From Paenibacillus tianmuensis (GTDB lineage Bacteria; Bacillota; Bacilli; Paenibacillales; NBRC-103111): a DNA stretch of 64,000 bases. How positions within the stretch are numbered: position 1 is the stretch's first letter; the number at the start of each line of letters is the position of its first letter. The stretch lies in contig NZ_FMTT01000006.1 of assembly GCF_900100345.1 (NCBI RefSeq), forward strand, positions 64,737 to 128,736, given 5' to 3'. Of this stretch, positions 16,262-25,281 are shown in pieces. The translations under genes were made by a program, and so were the position numbers. The notes beneath the pieces were generated by a model, which did not search any database, was not told the DNA's origin, and saw nothing but the letters and a program-made list of their open reading frames with translations.

Positions 16262-16744
16262 TTAGAGTACGCGGCGTGCCGTCGTATAATGCTGGCTCCA
16301 CCAGCCGCTGTTCAGATCGGAGATCGTAACACCTGGCTTGCCGTACGTGTGCATAATTTTCCCGTTGCCTATATAAACCCCAACATGATGAATCGGAGAG
16401 TAGAAGAAGACCAGGTCTCCCGGCTGCAATTGGCTTCTTGGCACAAAGGTGCCGGCTTTAGATTGAGCCGCTGACGAACGAGGCAGCTTCACGCCGTATT
16501 TGCCGAAGATCGTCGCCGTGAAAGAAGAGCAGTCGAATACTTTGGTCGTACCGATCGGCGCACCGAACTTGTAAGGGGTATGCAGGTAGTTTTCCCCTGT
16601 GGAAATAATGCTTTGCGCTTGGGATGCGGAATATGCGAAAGCACTGTTGGCCGGAGCCCCGAGCGAGCTGCCGAACAGAAAAGCCGTGCACAGGCCAATC
16701 GACAGTACCATGTTCCCCCAGCGTTTTCCAAACAGTTGTTTCAT
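16262..16744 (-). CDS. secreted NlpC/P60 (C40) peptidoglycan endopeptidase
   Basis: 160 residues. A signal peptide spans about residues 1-37 (ending NSAFA). The catalytic dyad and third residue are C72 (FDCSSF), H120 (HHVGVYIG) and H132 (MHTYG). It is single-domain with no LysM or SH3 cell-wall anchor. It would cleave gamma-D-Glu-diaminopimelate links in the wall. AAGGAGG lies before the ATG. Confidence 0.92.
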   Translation of the reverse strand: MKQLFGKRWGNMVLSIGLCTAFLFGSSLGAPANSAFAYSASQAQSIISTGENYLHTPYKFGAPIGTTKVFDCSSFTATIFGKYGVKLPRSSAAQSKAGTFVPRSQLQPGDLVFFYSPIHHVGVYIGNGKIMHTYGKPGVTISDLNSGWWSQHYTTARRVL

Positions 16745-16903
16745 CTGTAACGTCCTCCTTGAAGTCAGGTTTGGCTAATTGCCTCTACCCCACTATAGCA
16801 CAGATGAAAGTGCGACTATTTCCGCCAAACTCCGCTAAACGCCTGCCACCCGGCGCTTCAAAGCCGATTATTAAAAATGCATGAGAAAACGCTCATCTTA
16901 CTC

Positions 16904-18274
16904 TTATTGAAACGATATCAAGGATGATTTTAGCAGCTTGACCGTCGCCATCGTTCCCTTTCCTTCCTCACTGTCCAAGCGGATCGAGCCTTGATGCAGC
17001 TCGACAATTTGCTTCGCGATCGCAAGGCCCAGCCCCGATCCTCCGGTGCCCCGGCTTCTTGCTTTATCCACGCGATAGAACCGCTCAAACAGCAAAGGAA
17101 GCTCCTCGGGCGGAATCCCCATTCCTTGATCCATGACTCGAATGACGACATAGCGCTCCTCCTCCTCGCATTCGACGATAACGTTCTTCTGACTATATTT
17201 GGTCGCATTGTCCAGCAGGATGATCAGCAACTGCTTCAGCCTTGCCGCATCGCCGCTGCATTGCGTCTCTTCCGAACCGATCCGGACGATAATATCTCTA
17301 CCGAACGCCCGGCGCATTTGCTCGGCGGTTGAGCGGATCAGTTCCGCGATGCGGACAGGGTGCAGCTCCGGTTCCACGAGACGTTCCACCTCTGCCATCC
17401 GTAGAAGGGCATCGATCAGCTCTTTGAGGCGCACGGTTTCTGAATGAATCGCATTCAGCGCTTCCTGCCGAATGGCAGGGTCGCGGCTTCCCCACCGGCG
17501 CAGCAGCGACGTATAGCTTTCGATGACGGTCAGCGGCGTTTTCAGCTCGTGCGAGGCGTCCGCAACAAAATGCTTCTGCCTTCGGTCGTTTTCCTGCAAA
17601 CGCATGATCATTTCGTTAAACGTTCGTCCAAGCTCGCCAAGCTCGTCCTTTTTTGTCGTGAACTGGGGACGAAGCAGTATAAAATCCCCTTTGCTTCGGA
17701 TCGTTCGCATCGTCTCCAGCAATTGCCGGATCGGACGTACGAGCGCCTTTGTATAGAAAAAACCGACGATCGGCGAAAATAACAGTACACTGCCCGTCGT
17801 CACCGTTAGTCCTGCAACCAGGAGCTCCATAAAGGCGGCGACGACATTCAACCCTTTTCCAAGCTCCAGCAGTCCGATCTGAACGTTGTTTTTACCGACG
17901 ATCGGCACTTGAATGAACAAAAGAAGCAGGCCCAGCTCGTTCTGCACGACGGTGTGATACTGTGAACGGTATGTTGCCGGGTGGGCCGACAGTTCCTCGC
18001 TTGCCGACACTTGCGCGCGCACGGCGCCGTCCGGCGAAATAATTCGAATGAGCGAGTCGGACTCCAAATATTGTTGCAGTTGCCCGGAATTCCAATTGGC
18101 CGGATGATGGATCTCCGTATCGCGCAAGATAATTTTCGCTTTATTCCACAACTGCCGCACTTCGTTATCCGTCGTCTTCTTCAATATATAGTAATAAATA
18201 AACCAGTTGAAAAAAATGACGATCAGCAAAATCCATAAGCCCGACAGCAGCATCAATCGCGTCCGCAGGCTCAT
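16904..18274 (-). CDS. two-component sensor histidine kinase
   Basis: 456 residues. TM1 at about 8-30 and TM2 at about 150-172 bracket an extracytoplasmic sensor of 120 residues. Then come a HAMP linker (ALVRPIRQLLETM), a dimerisation box with H242 (ADASHELKTPL), and an ATPase domain with N box (DNATKYS), G1 (DQGMGIP), F box (LFERFYR) and G2 (GTGGSGLGLAI). All catalytic motifs are present. It overlaps the response regulator by 4 bases (ATGA). The stimulus is unknown; cell-envelope sensing is usual for this layout. Confidence 0.93.
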   Translation of the reverse strand: MSLRTRLMLLSGLWILLIVIFFNWFIYYYILKKTTDNEVRQLWNKAKIILRDTEIHHPANWNSGQLQQYLESDSLIRIISPDGAVRAQVSASEELSAHPATYRSQYHTVVQNELGLLLLFIQVPIVGKNNVQIGLLELGKGLNVVAAFMELLVAGLTVTTGSVLLFSPIVGFFYTKALVRPIRQLLETMRTIRSKGDFILLRPQFTTKKDELGELGRTFNEMIMRLQENDRRQKHFVADASHELKTPLTVIESYTSLLRRWGSRDPAIRQEALNAIHSETVRLKELIDALLRMAEVERLVEPELHPVRIAELIRSTAEQMRRAFGRDIIVRIGSEETQCSGDAARLKQLLIILLDNATKYSQKNVIVECEEEERYVVIRVMDQGMGIPPEELPLLFERFYRVDKARSRGTGGSGLGLAIAKQIVELHQGSIRLDSEEGKGTMATVKLLKSSLISFQ

Positions 18275-18960
18275 AGCTCGGGGTCCGTCAGCTCGTAGCC
18301 GACACCTCGCGCAGTCTTGATCAGCTTAGGCTGATAGCCTTTGTCGACCTTTTGGCGCAAATAGCGGATATAGACGTCGACAATGTTGGTATCGCCTACG
18401 AAATCGTAGCCCCACACGTCGGAAATAATCTGATCTCTCGCTAGAACGTGTCCTTTGTGCTGAATTAAATATTGCAGCAAGTCGAACTCCTTCGGCGTCA
18501 GCTCAATCGGGTTGCCCCCGCGCGTCACTTTTCGCGCTTTGAGATCGACGGCTAAGTCCGCCGCGCTCAGCGTGTCGTTCTCCGGCTTCTGACGGTTCGT
18601 TAGCCCGATCAGATTGCGGACGCGTGCCAACAGCTCCTCGATCACGAACGGCTTCGTAATGTAGTCGTTTGCTCCTTGGTCGAACCCGCTGACAATATCC
18701 GGTGTCGCATCGCGGGCCGTCAGCAAAATGACAGGCACCTCTGCGTTGACTTGACGGATACGGCGCAGCACTTCCAGGCCGTTCCATTCCGGAAGCATGA
18801 CATCGAGCAGAATAAGGCTCCAAGGCTTGGAAGTAGCCAATCTGGCCCCTTCCCGGCCGTCATGCGCCGTCTCGACCTTGTAGCCCTCGTGTTCAAGCTC
18901 AAGCGTCAGCACCCGGGCGATATGTTCTTCGTCTTCAATGACCAGAATAGATTGCGTCAT
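18271..18960 (-). CDS. OmpR/PhoB-family response regulator
   Basis: The ATG at 18960 (MTQSILVIEDEEHIARVLTL) is preferred, because the receiver domain starts there and AGGTGATC precedes it; the frame extends upstream to 19053 without homology. The phospho-acceptor is D53 (ILLDVMLPEW) and the conserved lysine is in DYITKPF. The C-terminal winged helix (LTPKEFDLLQYLIQHKG then TARGVGYEL) binds DNA. It is the first gene of the operon with the kinase. Confidence 0.93.
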   Translation of the reverse strand: MTQSILVIEDEEHIARVLTLELEHEGYKVETAHDGREGARLATSKPWSLILLDVMLPEWNGLEVLRRIRQVNAEVPVILLTARDATPDIVSGFDQGANDYITKPFVIEELLARVRNLIGLTNRQKPENDTLSAADLAVDLKARKVTRGGNPIELTPKEFDLLQYLIQHKGHVLARDQIISDVWGYDFVGDTNIVDVYIRYLRQKVDKGYQPKLIKTARGVGYELTDPEL

Positions 18961-19075
18961 GCGATCACCTGCAGCCGTTTGTTTACAGGGTAACCATTCC
19001 AGCCGGACCGTATTCCGTTTTCCAAGATAACCGCAGCAGCCTGTCGCGATCACGGTAGAGTCATGGTCCGGCGCC

Positions 19076-19104
19076 TTGACGTCCTATGGAAAATATGCTA
19101 ATTT
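19076..19104 (+). promoter_or_regulatory. promoter of the msrC-like gene
   Basis: TTGACG (19076-19081) and TAATTT (19099-19104) are spaced by 17 bases, a SigA-type promoter 38 bases before the ATG at 19142. Confidence 0.6.
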
Positions 19105-19141
19105 CAGCGTAATCTGCCGCCAAAAAAAGGAGTCGTCGTTT

Positions 19142-19621
19142 ATGTTTCATACCTCTGCCTATACGGGAACGCGCGAGGAAAATTACAAGCTGCTCATTTC
19201 CCAGTTGTCCGCGCTTATCGAAGATGAGCCGAACCGGATTGCCAACCTGGCCAACGCCGCCGCGCTGCTTAACCAGTTTCTGGAGCGGGTCAACTGGGTC
19301 GGGTTTTATTTATACGAGGAAGGGGAGCTGGTGCTCGGGCCTTTTCAAGGCTTGCCCGCCTGCGTGCGCATTCCGCTCGACAAGGGCGTTTGCGGCCGCG
19401 CAGCCAGCCTCCGGGAAACGGTCCGCGTCGCAGACGTCCATCAATTTCCCGGCCACATCGCCTGCGACGCCGCCTCGCAGTCGGAAATCGTCGTTCCGAT
19501 TCTTCATGGCGAGCGACTGATCGGCGTGCTGGACATCGACAGCCCGGAGAAAAATCGTTTCGACGAGACGGACCAGCATTATTTGGAGCTGTTCGCATTG
19601 AAGCTCGCTGAACGGATGTAA
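19142..19621 (+). CDS. msrC: free methionine-(R)-sulfoxide reductase, GAF domain
   Basis: 159 residues, one GAF domain. The three cysteines used in catalysis and resolution by fRMsr enzymes are present: C74 (PACVRIP), C84 (KGVCGRAA) and C108 (HIACDAAS). The family reduces free Met-R-O with thioredoxin. AAGGAG lies 9 bases before the ATG; a frame extension to 19076 has no support. It is monocistronic with its own promoter and terminator, and divergent from the two-component operon. Confidence 0.9.
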   Translation: MFHTSAYTGTREENYKLLISQLSALIEDEPNRIANLANAAALLNQFLERVNWVGFYLYEEGELVLGPFQGLPACVRIPLDKGVCGRAASLRETVRVADVHQFPGHIACDAASQSEIVVPILHGERLIGVLDIDSPEKNRFDETDQHYLELFALKLAERM

Positions 19622-19645
19622 CGACAGGTCGCATTTTATCCACAC

Positions 19646-19692
19646 GAAAAACCGGGATTTGAAACGGTTTCCCGCTCGAATCCCGGTTTATC
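19646..19692. terminator. terminator between msrC and the minus-strand pair
   Basis: AAACCGGGATT pairs with AATCCCGGTTT, with A and T runs at both ends, so it can serve both convergent units. Confidence 0.8.
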
Positions 19693-19717
19693 CTCGAATT
19701 TCTCAAACCAGCCCACT

Positions 19718-20239
19718 TTATCCTTCTTTATTTTGGTTCATGGCTTCCTGCCGCTCGCTGCCGAAGGCCATCACAAGATTTTGAATTTTTTGCAGCCGGA
19801 TATATTCGTTCTGCTTCAGGTCGCTGCGGAAGTACGCGTATAAATACGCCCCCTCCATAAAGCTGAGTCCGGGGTAGCATACGAGATCGGAATTCGTGTA
19901 CGGATTATCGAGCAGCACCTGCCACTCCCCTTCTCGCTCTTCGGCCGGAATAGTCTCCAGCACCGTTTGCTTGTATGCGGCAATCCGCTCGAATTCGTCC
20001 CATATGTTGACCCAGGAAGGACTGAACGTCTTCGGCTCGGGAAACAACCGTCGGGCCTGCTCCAGCAGCCTGTTCACGGATGGAATATCCCCGTCTGAGA
20101 ATTGTTTGAGACGATCCCGGAAGCCTTCGAGCAGCAGCCGGAAGGCGGTAAAGTCCTGGCTTCGAATCGATTCCTGAAAGGCAACCAGCTCCTGCTCGGT
20201 GCCCGCCGCTTCGAAATCGGCAAAAGGGTTTGTTTTCAT
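19718..20239 (-). CDS. uncharacterised 173-residue protein
   Basis: I do not recognise it. The start MKTNPFADFEAAGTEQELVA at 20239 is preferred; a second ATG at 20251 has a purine-rich site too close to it, and the frame upstream lacks protein character. The protein is soluble, acidic and helix-rich, with WVNIWDEFERIAAYKQ and a C-terminal YIRLQKIQNLVMAF. It follows the 99-residue gene after 20 bases and is probably co-transcribed. Confidence 0.55.
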   Translation of the reverse strand: MKTNPFADFEAAGTEQELVAFQESIRSQDFTAFRLLLEGFRDRLKQFSDGDIPSVNRLLEQARRLFPEPKTFSPSWVNIWDEFERIAAYKQTVLETIPAEEREGEWQVLLDNPYTNSDLVCYPGLSFMEGAYLYAYFRSDLKQNEYIRLQKIQNLVMAFGSERQEAMNQNKEG

Positions 20240-20259
20240 CAAAACTACCATTCCCCGTT

Positions 20260-20559
20260 TTATAGTCGTTCGGAGGCGGAATGAACGGTGATCTGGCCGT
20301 CGCCACTCAGGCGCACCCGGCGCGACGGATCGTTCTTCAGCTTCACGTTGCAGAGCTTGACACGGTCCTCTTTGATCAAAAGGATATGCCAATGATGAGG
20401 GTTATCATACCCGATGTTCTCCAGAAAAGAATGCTTGTCCACCTCGGCCTGTCCCTCGTCTTCCCACTGTTTGACGCCGAAATAATCGAAATCGTATACG
20501 TTTTTTTGAATGCATGCGGCGATTTCGCCGGAATCGGCATGTCTCAGTACATAAGGCAT
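20260..20559 (-). CDS. uncharacterised 99-residue protein
   Basis: Begins MPYVLRHADSGEIAACIQKN with GGAGGAG 6 bases upstream. It contains the histidine-rich NPHHWHILL segment. Function is unknown. It lies after the oxidoreductase terminator, so it probably has separate transcription with the 173-residue gene. Confidence 0.6.
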   Translation of the reverse strand: MPYVLRHADSGEIAACIQKNVYDFDYFGVKQWEDEGQAEVDKHSFLENIGYDNPHHWHILLIKEDRVKLCNVKLKNDPSRRVRLSGDGQITVHSASERL

Positions 20560-20587
20560 CGAAACTCCTCCGAATCGGTTCAGAAAA

Positions 20588-20626
20588 TAAAAAGGCGCAA
20601 GCTCAACAGTACGAGTTTGCGCCTGA
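20588..20626 (-). terminator. terminator of the por operon
   Basis: AGGCGCAAGCTC (20593-20604) pairs with GAGTTTGCGCCT (20613-20624), followed on the minus strand by CCTTTTTATTTTC. Confidence 0.88.
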
Positions 20627-20648
20627 GGTTCGTGCCGGCCTTACCTTT

Positions 20649-22952
20649 TTACAGGTAAGGATTTTCGTGCTTCGCCTTGAGACGGCTCCAGCGGCGTTCG
20701 ACTTCGTTCTCGAACGATTGCAGCGCCTCCGCGTATTCGGGCTTCGTCAGGTGCTTCGTTTTGCCCATATTTTTCAGCCAGTCGCCGACCGGAATCCGCT
20801 TGTTTTTCTCTTCCGGATTGAACGTGATCGTCGTTACACCGTTCTCCACTTCATACAGCGGGAAGAAACAGGAATTGACCGCTTGATCGATCAGCGATTG
20901 CCCGATTTGTTCCTCGGACAGCCAGTTGAGCGGACAGGTAATGAGAATTTTGCCGTAAACCAGACCCTCGTTCTGCGCATAATACTGCGCCTTGGCGGCT
21001 TTTTTCAGCAGATCCTGCGGGTTCGCTTCGGACCCGGTGAATACGTAAGGAATGTTCGTCGCGGCCATAATCTGCGGCGTGTCCTTATGATGGAACAGCT
21101 TGCCGCCCTGATTCTTACCGACGTTGGACGTGGAGGTCCGGTGGCCGAGCGGCGTCGAATAGGACAGCTGCGCGCCGGTATTCATGTAGCCTTCGTTATC
21201 GTATTCGAGAATGATCATTTTATGATTGCGCAGCGCTGCGCCGATGGCCGGGCCCATCCCGATGTCCATCCCGCCGTCGCCAGTGATCATGACGAACGTA
21301 AAGTCGTCCGGCAGGTTCAGATGCTCCAGCTCGCCGCGGCGTTTGCGCTCCCAGAACATTTCCACGACGCCGGAGAGTGTAGCCGCGCCGCTTTGGAACA
21401 AGTTGTGAATGTAGGTCGCTTTATGCGAAGAATACGGATATCCCGTCGTCACGACCATCGCGCAGCCAGTATGGAACAGCGCCACGATATCTCCTTCGAT
21501 CCCTTTGAAGAACAGCTCCAGACCGGAGAAAATACCGCAGCCCGGACAGGCCCCGTGCCCTGGCGCAAGCCGTTTCGGCTTCTTGGTCAGCTGACGGATC
21601 GGCGGAACCTTCACCTTCAATTGGCCCGTCGTCTCGTCTTTGTCGACCGTAATCAATCCGGTCTTCAAATCCTCGTATTTCATCGGTTCGATGACACGCT
21701 GCGGCTTCTTGTTCGGATCGCCCGGCGTATGTCCGTAATAATCGAACGGTACGTCGACCCGCCCTTTTTGGGCCGCTTCGATCGCCAATTCGAACAGGCG
21801 ATGACCGTCCTCGGCGTAGAAATCTTTGCCGCCCAGCCCGTAAATCCGGCTGATGACCATCGTATCGCGATTGCCTTCCGTGAACAGCGCCGCTTTGATC
21901 TCCATCGTCATATTCCCGCCGTACGCGCCGTACGAATCCGCGCGGTCGCCGATCGTGACGGCTTTGACGTTTTTGAGCGCTTCGGCAATCTGCTTCTGAG
22001 GGAACGGGCGAATCATGTTCGGCGCGATCGATCCGGCCTTGATGCCTTTAGCCCGCAGCTGGTCAACGACATCTTTAATGATCTCGGACGCCGAGTTCAT
22101 CAGGAATACCGCCACTTCAGCGTCTTCCATCCGGTACAGGTCGAGAATCGGATAATCGCGGCCCGTCAGCACCCGGTATTCTTGACGGATGCGGTCGAAT
22201 ACTTCCCCGGCATTGTACATCGCAACGGACTGCTGATAGCAGTTGTTTATGTAATCCGGCTCGTTCATGTAAGGTCCTACCGTAATCGGATTGTTGCGGT
22301 CAAGCACGTGCGGGAACTGCTTCGGCGGCTCGCCGATGAAGGCATGCACGTCCGATTTGTGGGCGAACGTTTGTACGCGTCGTTTTTGGTGAGAAGTGAA
22401 GTAACCGTCGGAAGCGACGATGACCGGCAGGCGAACCTCCGGATCTTCGGCCAGCTTAATGGCTATAATGTTCATATCGTAGACGGCTTGCGGGTCGCGG
22501 CACATCAGGATCGGCCAGCCCGTATTGAGCGCGTAGTACAGGTCCGAGTGGTCGCCGTGGATGTTCAGAGGTCCGGATACCGACCGACAGACGAGATTCA
22601 AGACCATCGGGAACCGGGTCCCGGATTGTACAGGCATCTGCTCCAGCATGTACAAGTAACCGTTCGCGCTGGTCGCGTTGAACACGCGTCCGCCCGCGGT
22701 GGAAGCGCCGTAGCAAATTCCCGCCGAGCCGTGCTCGCCGTCCGCCGGAATCAGCTTGATGTCATGCTGGCCGTTCGCCTTCATCAGATCGAGGAACTGC
22801 GCGACCTCCGTCGACGGCGAAATCGGGAAATAACCCATAATATGGTAATTTATCTGGTGAGCCGCATAAGCCGCCATCTCGTTGCCGGATTCGTAAACCA
22901 TCCGCTGCTCGACCGTACCTTGGCTGACCTCTTCGTTAATCTCAATAGCCAT
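20649..22952 (-). CDS. 2-oxoacid (pyruvate):ferredoxin oxidoreductase, fused alpha-beta subunits
   Basis: 767 residues. The first 470 residues are the alpha (PorA) part, with the pyrimidine-binding motif (YGASTAGGRVFNATSANG) and the core domain (VIVASDGYFTS). A short linker leads to the beta (PorB) part, with the cluster-binding CPGCG (GHGACPGCGIF) and TPP-binding GDGGMDIGMGP. Together they hold the active site that oxidises a 2-oxoacid to acyl-CoA and CO2, reducing ferredoxin. It lies 38 bases after the gamma-delta gene. The substrate may be pyruvate or a branched acid; sequence alone does not decide. Confidence 0.88.
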   Translation of the reverse strand: MAIEINEEVSQGTVEQRMVYESGNEMAAYAAHQINYHIMGYFPISPSTEVAQFLDLMKANGQHDIKLIPADGEHGSAGICYGASTAGGRVFNATSANGYLYMLEQMPVQSGTRFPMVLNLVCRSVSGPLNIHGDHSDLYYALNTGWPILMCRDPQAVYDMNIIAIKLAEDPEVRLPVIVASDGYFTSHQKRRVQTFAHKSDVHAFIGEPPKQFPHVLDRNNPITVGPYMNEPDYINNCYQQSVAMYNAGEVFDRIRQEYRVLTGRDYPILDLYRMEDAEVAVFLMNSASEIIKDVVDQLRAKGIKAGSIAPNMIRPFPQKQIAEALKNVKAVTIGDRADSYGAYGGNMTMEIKAALFTEGNRDTMVISRIYGLGGKDFYAEDGHRLFELAIEAAQKGRVDVPFDYYGHTPGDPNKKPQRVIEPMKYEDLKTGLITVDKDETTGQLKVKVPPIRQLTKKPKRLAPGHGACPGCGIFSGLELFFKGIEGDIVALFHTGCAMVVTTGYPYSSHKATYIHNLFQSGAATLSGVVEMFWERKRRGELEHLNLPDDFTFVMITGDGGMDIGMGPAIGAALRNHKMIILEYDNEGYMNTGAQLSYSTPLGHRTSTSNVGKNQGGKLFHHKDTPQIMAATNIPYVFTGSEANPQDLLKKAAKAQYYAQNEGLVYGKILITCPLNWLSEEQIGQSLIDQAVNSCFFPLYEVENGVTTITFNPEEKNKRIPVGDWLKNMGKTKHLTKPEYAEALQSFENEVERRWSRLKAKHENPYL

Positions 22953-22990
22953 TAGTTTGGTTCACCTCTCCCTGCTAACAGGTATTTGTC

Positions 22991-23995
22991 TTACTGGGCC
23001 AAGCTAAAACGATGCGGCACGCGATGCTCTTCCGCGTAGCCTTCCGTTTCGCGGTTCGAGGATAGCGCCTCGGTCGGACAGGCGACGACGCATTTCAGAC
23101 AGCCTTTGCAGTACTGGTAATCAATGCCTTGGAGGAACATTTGCGGACGTCCTTTCTTGTCCGGCTGTTCTTCCCACACGAAGCAAAAGTCGGGACAGGC
23201 GGTATCACAGGCCGCGCAGTGAATGCATTTTTCGTCGTCAAAATGCGGCATCATTCCGCTTCGCGATATGCTGAGGTCCTTTAACATGCTGTTCCCCGGA
23301 TTCAACACCATCCCGCCGATCGGCTGGGTTTCGTAACCGTACACCGGAATATCCCACCGCTTCGGCAGCGGCATCTCCAGACCCTCCGGCAGCGCAAACG
23401 TCTGGAACTGCACCTCGTCATAGCCGCGCTGGAACGTCCGCAGGGCAGGCTCGACCGCGCCGGGGTATTTTTTCTCCAGCGATTTGCGGATAATACTCTT
23501 CATGTGTTCGAAATCGAGGAAATCGCACAGCCGAAACAGACTGCCTAGCATCGCCATGTTGACGCGGTTTTTCTCCTCCAGCGCAATGCCGGTTGCGTCG
23601 ACCACCGCGATGGTGCCGCCGATCAGTTTCATTTTCTCTTTCAGGGCTTCCGGACTTTTTGCCGAATTGACCAGAACCAGACTGTCTTCGTAAATGCCGC
23701 TGATCACGTTGACCGTTTTCGACAAATTTTCGTGGAAAACGCCTACGATATGCGGACGTTCCACTGGAGTCGTATCGCGAATATTCGTATTTATATCGCA
23801 AAAACGGATATGCGCTTTAACCGGCGAGCCTTTTTTCTCCGAACCGTAAGAAGAAAAGCTCACGCCGTTGAACCCGCTTCCCACGACGCCAGCCTCCGCA
23901 AGCATTTTCCCCGCCAGGTTGGCTCCCAGTCCGCCGATGGATTCGAGCCGAATTTCAAAGAAGCCGAGATCGTTCGTTTTCGGTAGAACTCTCAT
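22991..23995 (-). CDS. 2-oxoacid:ferredoxin oxidoreductase, fused gamma-delta subunits
   Basis: 334 residues. The N-terminal gamma domain (LESIGGLGANLAGKMLAEAG) is followed by a ferredoxin-like delta domain with two 4Fe-4S motifs, CIHCAACDTACP and CKGCLKCVVACP. The ATG at 23995 has AAGGGAG 8 bases before it; an earlier ATG at 24013 has none. With the following alpha-beta gene it makes a complete oxidoreductase from two polypeptides. The gamma domain binds CoA, and the clusters relay electrons to ferredoxin. Confidence 0.9.
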   Translation of the reverse strand: MRVLPKTNDLGFFEIRLESIGGLGANLAGKMLAEAGVVGSGFNGVSFSSYGSEKKGSPVKAHIRFCDINTNIRDTTPVERPHIVGVFHENLSKTVNVISGIYEDSLVLVNSAKSPEALKEKMKLIGGTIAVVDATGIALEEKNRVNMAMLGSLFRLCDFLDFEHMKSIIRKSLEKKYPGAVEPALRTFQRGYDEVQFQTFALPEGLEMPLPKRWDIPVYGYETQPIGGMVLNPGNSMLKDLSISRSGMMPHFDDEKCIHCAACDTACPDFCFVWEEQPDKKGRPQMFLQGIDYQYCKGCLKCVVACPTEALSSNRETEGYAEEHRVPHRFSLAQ

Positions 23996-24098
23996 CTGTT
24001 CAACTCCCTTCATGTTTGAAAAGTTATACTATTCTCACAATTCAGTATACCAGTTTAAACCTGACTCGCATAGGTCTTTGGACTTGAAAGTTTCGTGT

Positions 24099-24112
24099 CG
24101 CAAGCGCTTTCG
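24099..24112. promoter_or_regulatory. possible cre (CcpA) site upstream of the por operon
   Basis: CGCAAGCGCTTTCG is a near palindrome that matches the catabolite-response consensus TGAAAGCGCTTTCA at 11 of 14 positions. It lies about 105 bases upstream of the gamma-delta start, in a region with TATACT-like boxes (24036-24050). A carbon-control role is inferred only. Confidence 0.4.
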
Positions 24113-24160
24113 TCAACTAAGCTTCCATTGTTCGAGCACTTGACCTGACACGAGATTTAA

Positions 24161-24322
24161 GATACCTTCGATTGGCTGCCTGGCGCCTTGCTGGTGCAGG
24201 AAGCCGGAGGCACGGTCACGGATACATAAGGGCGTCCGTTCGGACAAGGTCCCGGCGGAATTGCAGCCGCCAGCCGTACGCTTCACCCGCAGTTGATCGC
24301 CGCATTGCAGGAGGCCGTTTGA
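24161..24322 (+). pseudogene. C-terminal remnant of an inositol monophosphatase-family protein
   Basis: The plus-strand frame reads FDWLPGALLVQEAGGTVTDT, a TAA at 24227-24229, then GRPFGQGPGGIAAASRTLHP and QLIAALQEAV before TGA. This matches the WD-x-x-AGALLVQEAGG-x-VTD-x-x-G-x-PF tail of IMPase proteins. The in-frame stop and missing catalytic N-terminus show decay. Only about 54 codons remain. Confidence 0.65.
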
Positions 24323-24345
24323 CAGGCTTCGCAGGAGGAATTAGC

Positions 24346-24384
24346 ACAAAAACCAAGCCCTAACATACCGTTGGGCTTGGTCCC
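24346..24384 (-). terminator. terminator of the amino-acid ABC operon
   Basis: CCAAGCCC (24353-24360) pairs with GGGCTTGG (24373-24380), followed on the minus strand by TTTTTGTG. It lies after the binding-protein stop at 24397. Confidence 0.82.
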
Positions 24385-24396
24385 CTTTTCTATCAA

Positions 24397-25281
24397 CTAT
24401 TGCCACTTGCCCCCTTCGACGATAATTTCGTTCGGATCTACGTCCGGGCCAAGCTCTGTCCTTACATATTTGTCGTAGAGCTGCAGCAGAAATTTTTCCT
24501 TCCCCAGCGTCTCCAGCTCCTGATTGACCCATTCCCGCAGCACGTTGTTTCCTTTTTTCACCGCCGGAGCGATCGGAGCTTCTTTCTCCAGCTTTTCGGG
24601 AAGCACCGTGAAGTCGGGATTTTTACGCACCCAGCTCAATAAAATGAGACTGTCTTGGGCGTAAGCGGAGCTCCGTCCATCCTTGAGCGCTTGAAGCGAC
24701 TCGGTATTTTTCTCAAATTTGATCAATTCGACATCCGGCCGGTTTTTGGTCAGGAAAATATCGGCGGTCGTTCCTTTCGTGACGATCGCCTTTTTCCCTT
24801 TCAAATCGGCCAGCGACTTAATGCCGCTATCGCCCCGGACGATGACCTGTGTCGCCGCCTTCAAATTCGGGTTGGTGAAGTCGACCGCCTGCTTCCGCTC
24901 CTCAGTCACTGTCATATTCGCGACGACGAGATCGACCTTGTTGCTTTGCAGGAAAGGGACGCGGCTTGCCGGTTCGACGACGACGAACTCGACCTTGCTT
25001 TCATCGCCGAGGAGATCTTTGGCAAACCGTCTTGCCAAGTCGTTGTCAAAGCCGACAAGCTTGCCCTTCTCATCCGTAAAGCCGAACGGAGGCTTATCCG
25101 AGAACACGCCGACGATCAGCTTGCCGCGGTCTTTGATTTTTTGCAGCGCGCCTGCCTGTTTCGGCTCCGAAGCGGCTCCCGACTTCGGGGCGTTCGTCGC
25201 CTTTCCGCCCGTGCCGCAGGCGGTAAGCAAACCCACCAGCAGACTTAAAACCAATAAGGATAGGTTTCTCTTTTTTATCAT
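24397..25281 (-). CDS. polar amino-acid ABC transporter, substrate-binding lipoprotein
   Basis: 294 residues. The signal peptide ends in a lipobox LTAC with C22, so the protein is anchored outside the membrane. The SBP_bac_3 domain follows ([34 protein letters not shown]). The GFDNDLA and [11 protein letters not shown] patterns fit glutamate/glutamine/aspartate-type binding proteins. The ATG at 25281 has GGGAGAG upstream and overlaps the ATPase stop by 4 bases. It is the fourth gene of the operon. Confidence 0.9.
   Translation of the reverse strand: MIKKRNLSLLVLSLLVGLLTACGTGGKATNAPKSGAASEPKQAGALQKIKDRGKLIVGVFSDKPPFGFTDEKGKLVGFDNDLARRFAKDLLGDESKVEFVVVEPASRVPFLQSNKVDLVVANMTVTEERKQAVDFTNPNLKAATQVIVRGDSGIKSLADLKGKKAIVTKGTTADIFLTKNRPDVELIKFEKNTESLQALKDGRSSAYAQDSLILLSWVRKNPDFTVLPEKLEKEAPIAPAVKKGNNVLREWVNQELETLGKEKFLLQLYDKYVRTELGPDVDPNEIIVEGGKWQ

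Noticed and set aside
20514-22955. Very long plus-strand open frame (813 codons) opposite the alpha-beta oxidoreductase gene
   Set aside because: Its product is rich in R, H, Q and D without domain motifs, and the minus strand encodes a clear TPP enzyme with all motifs and a ribosome binding site.
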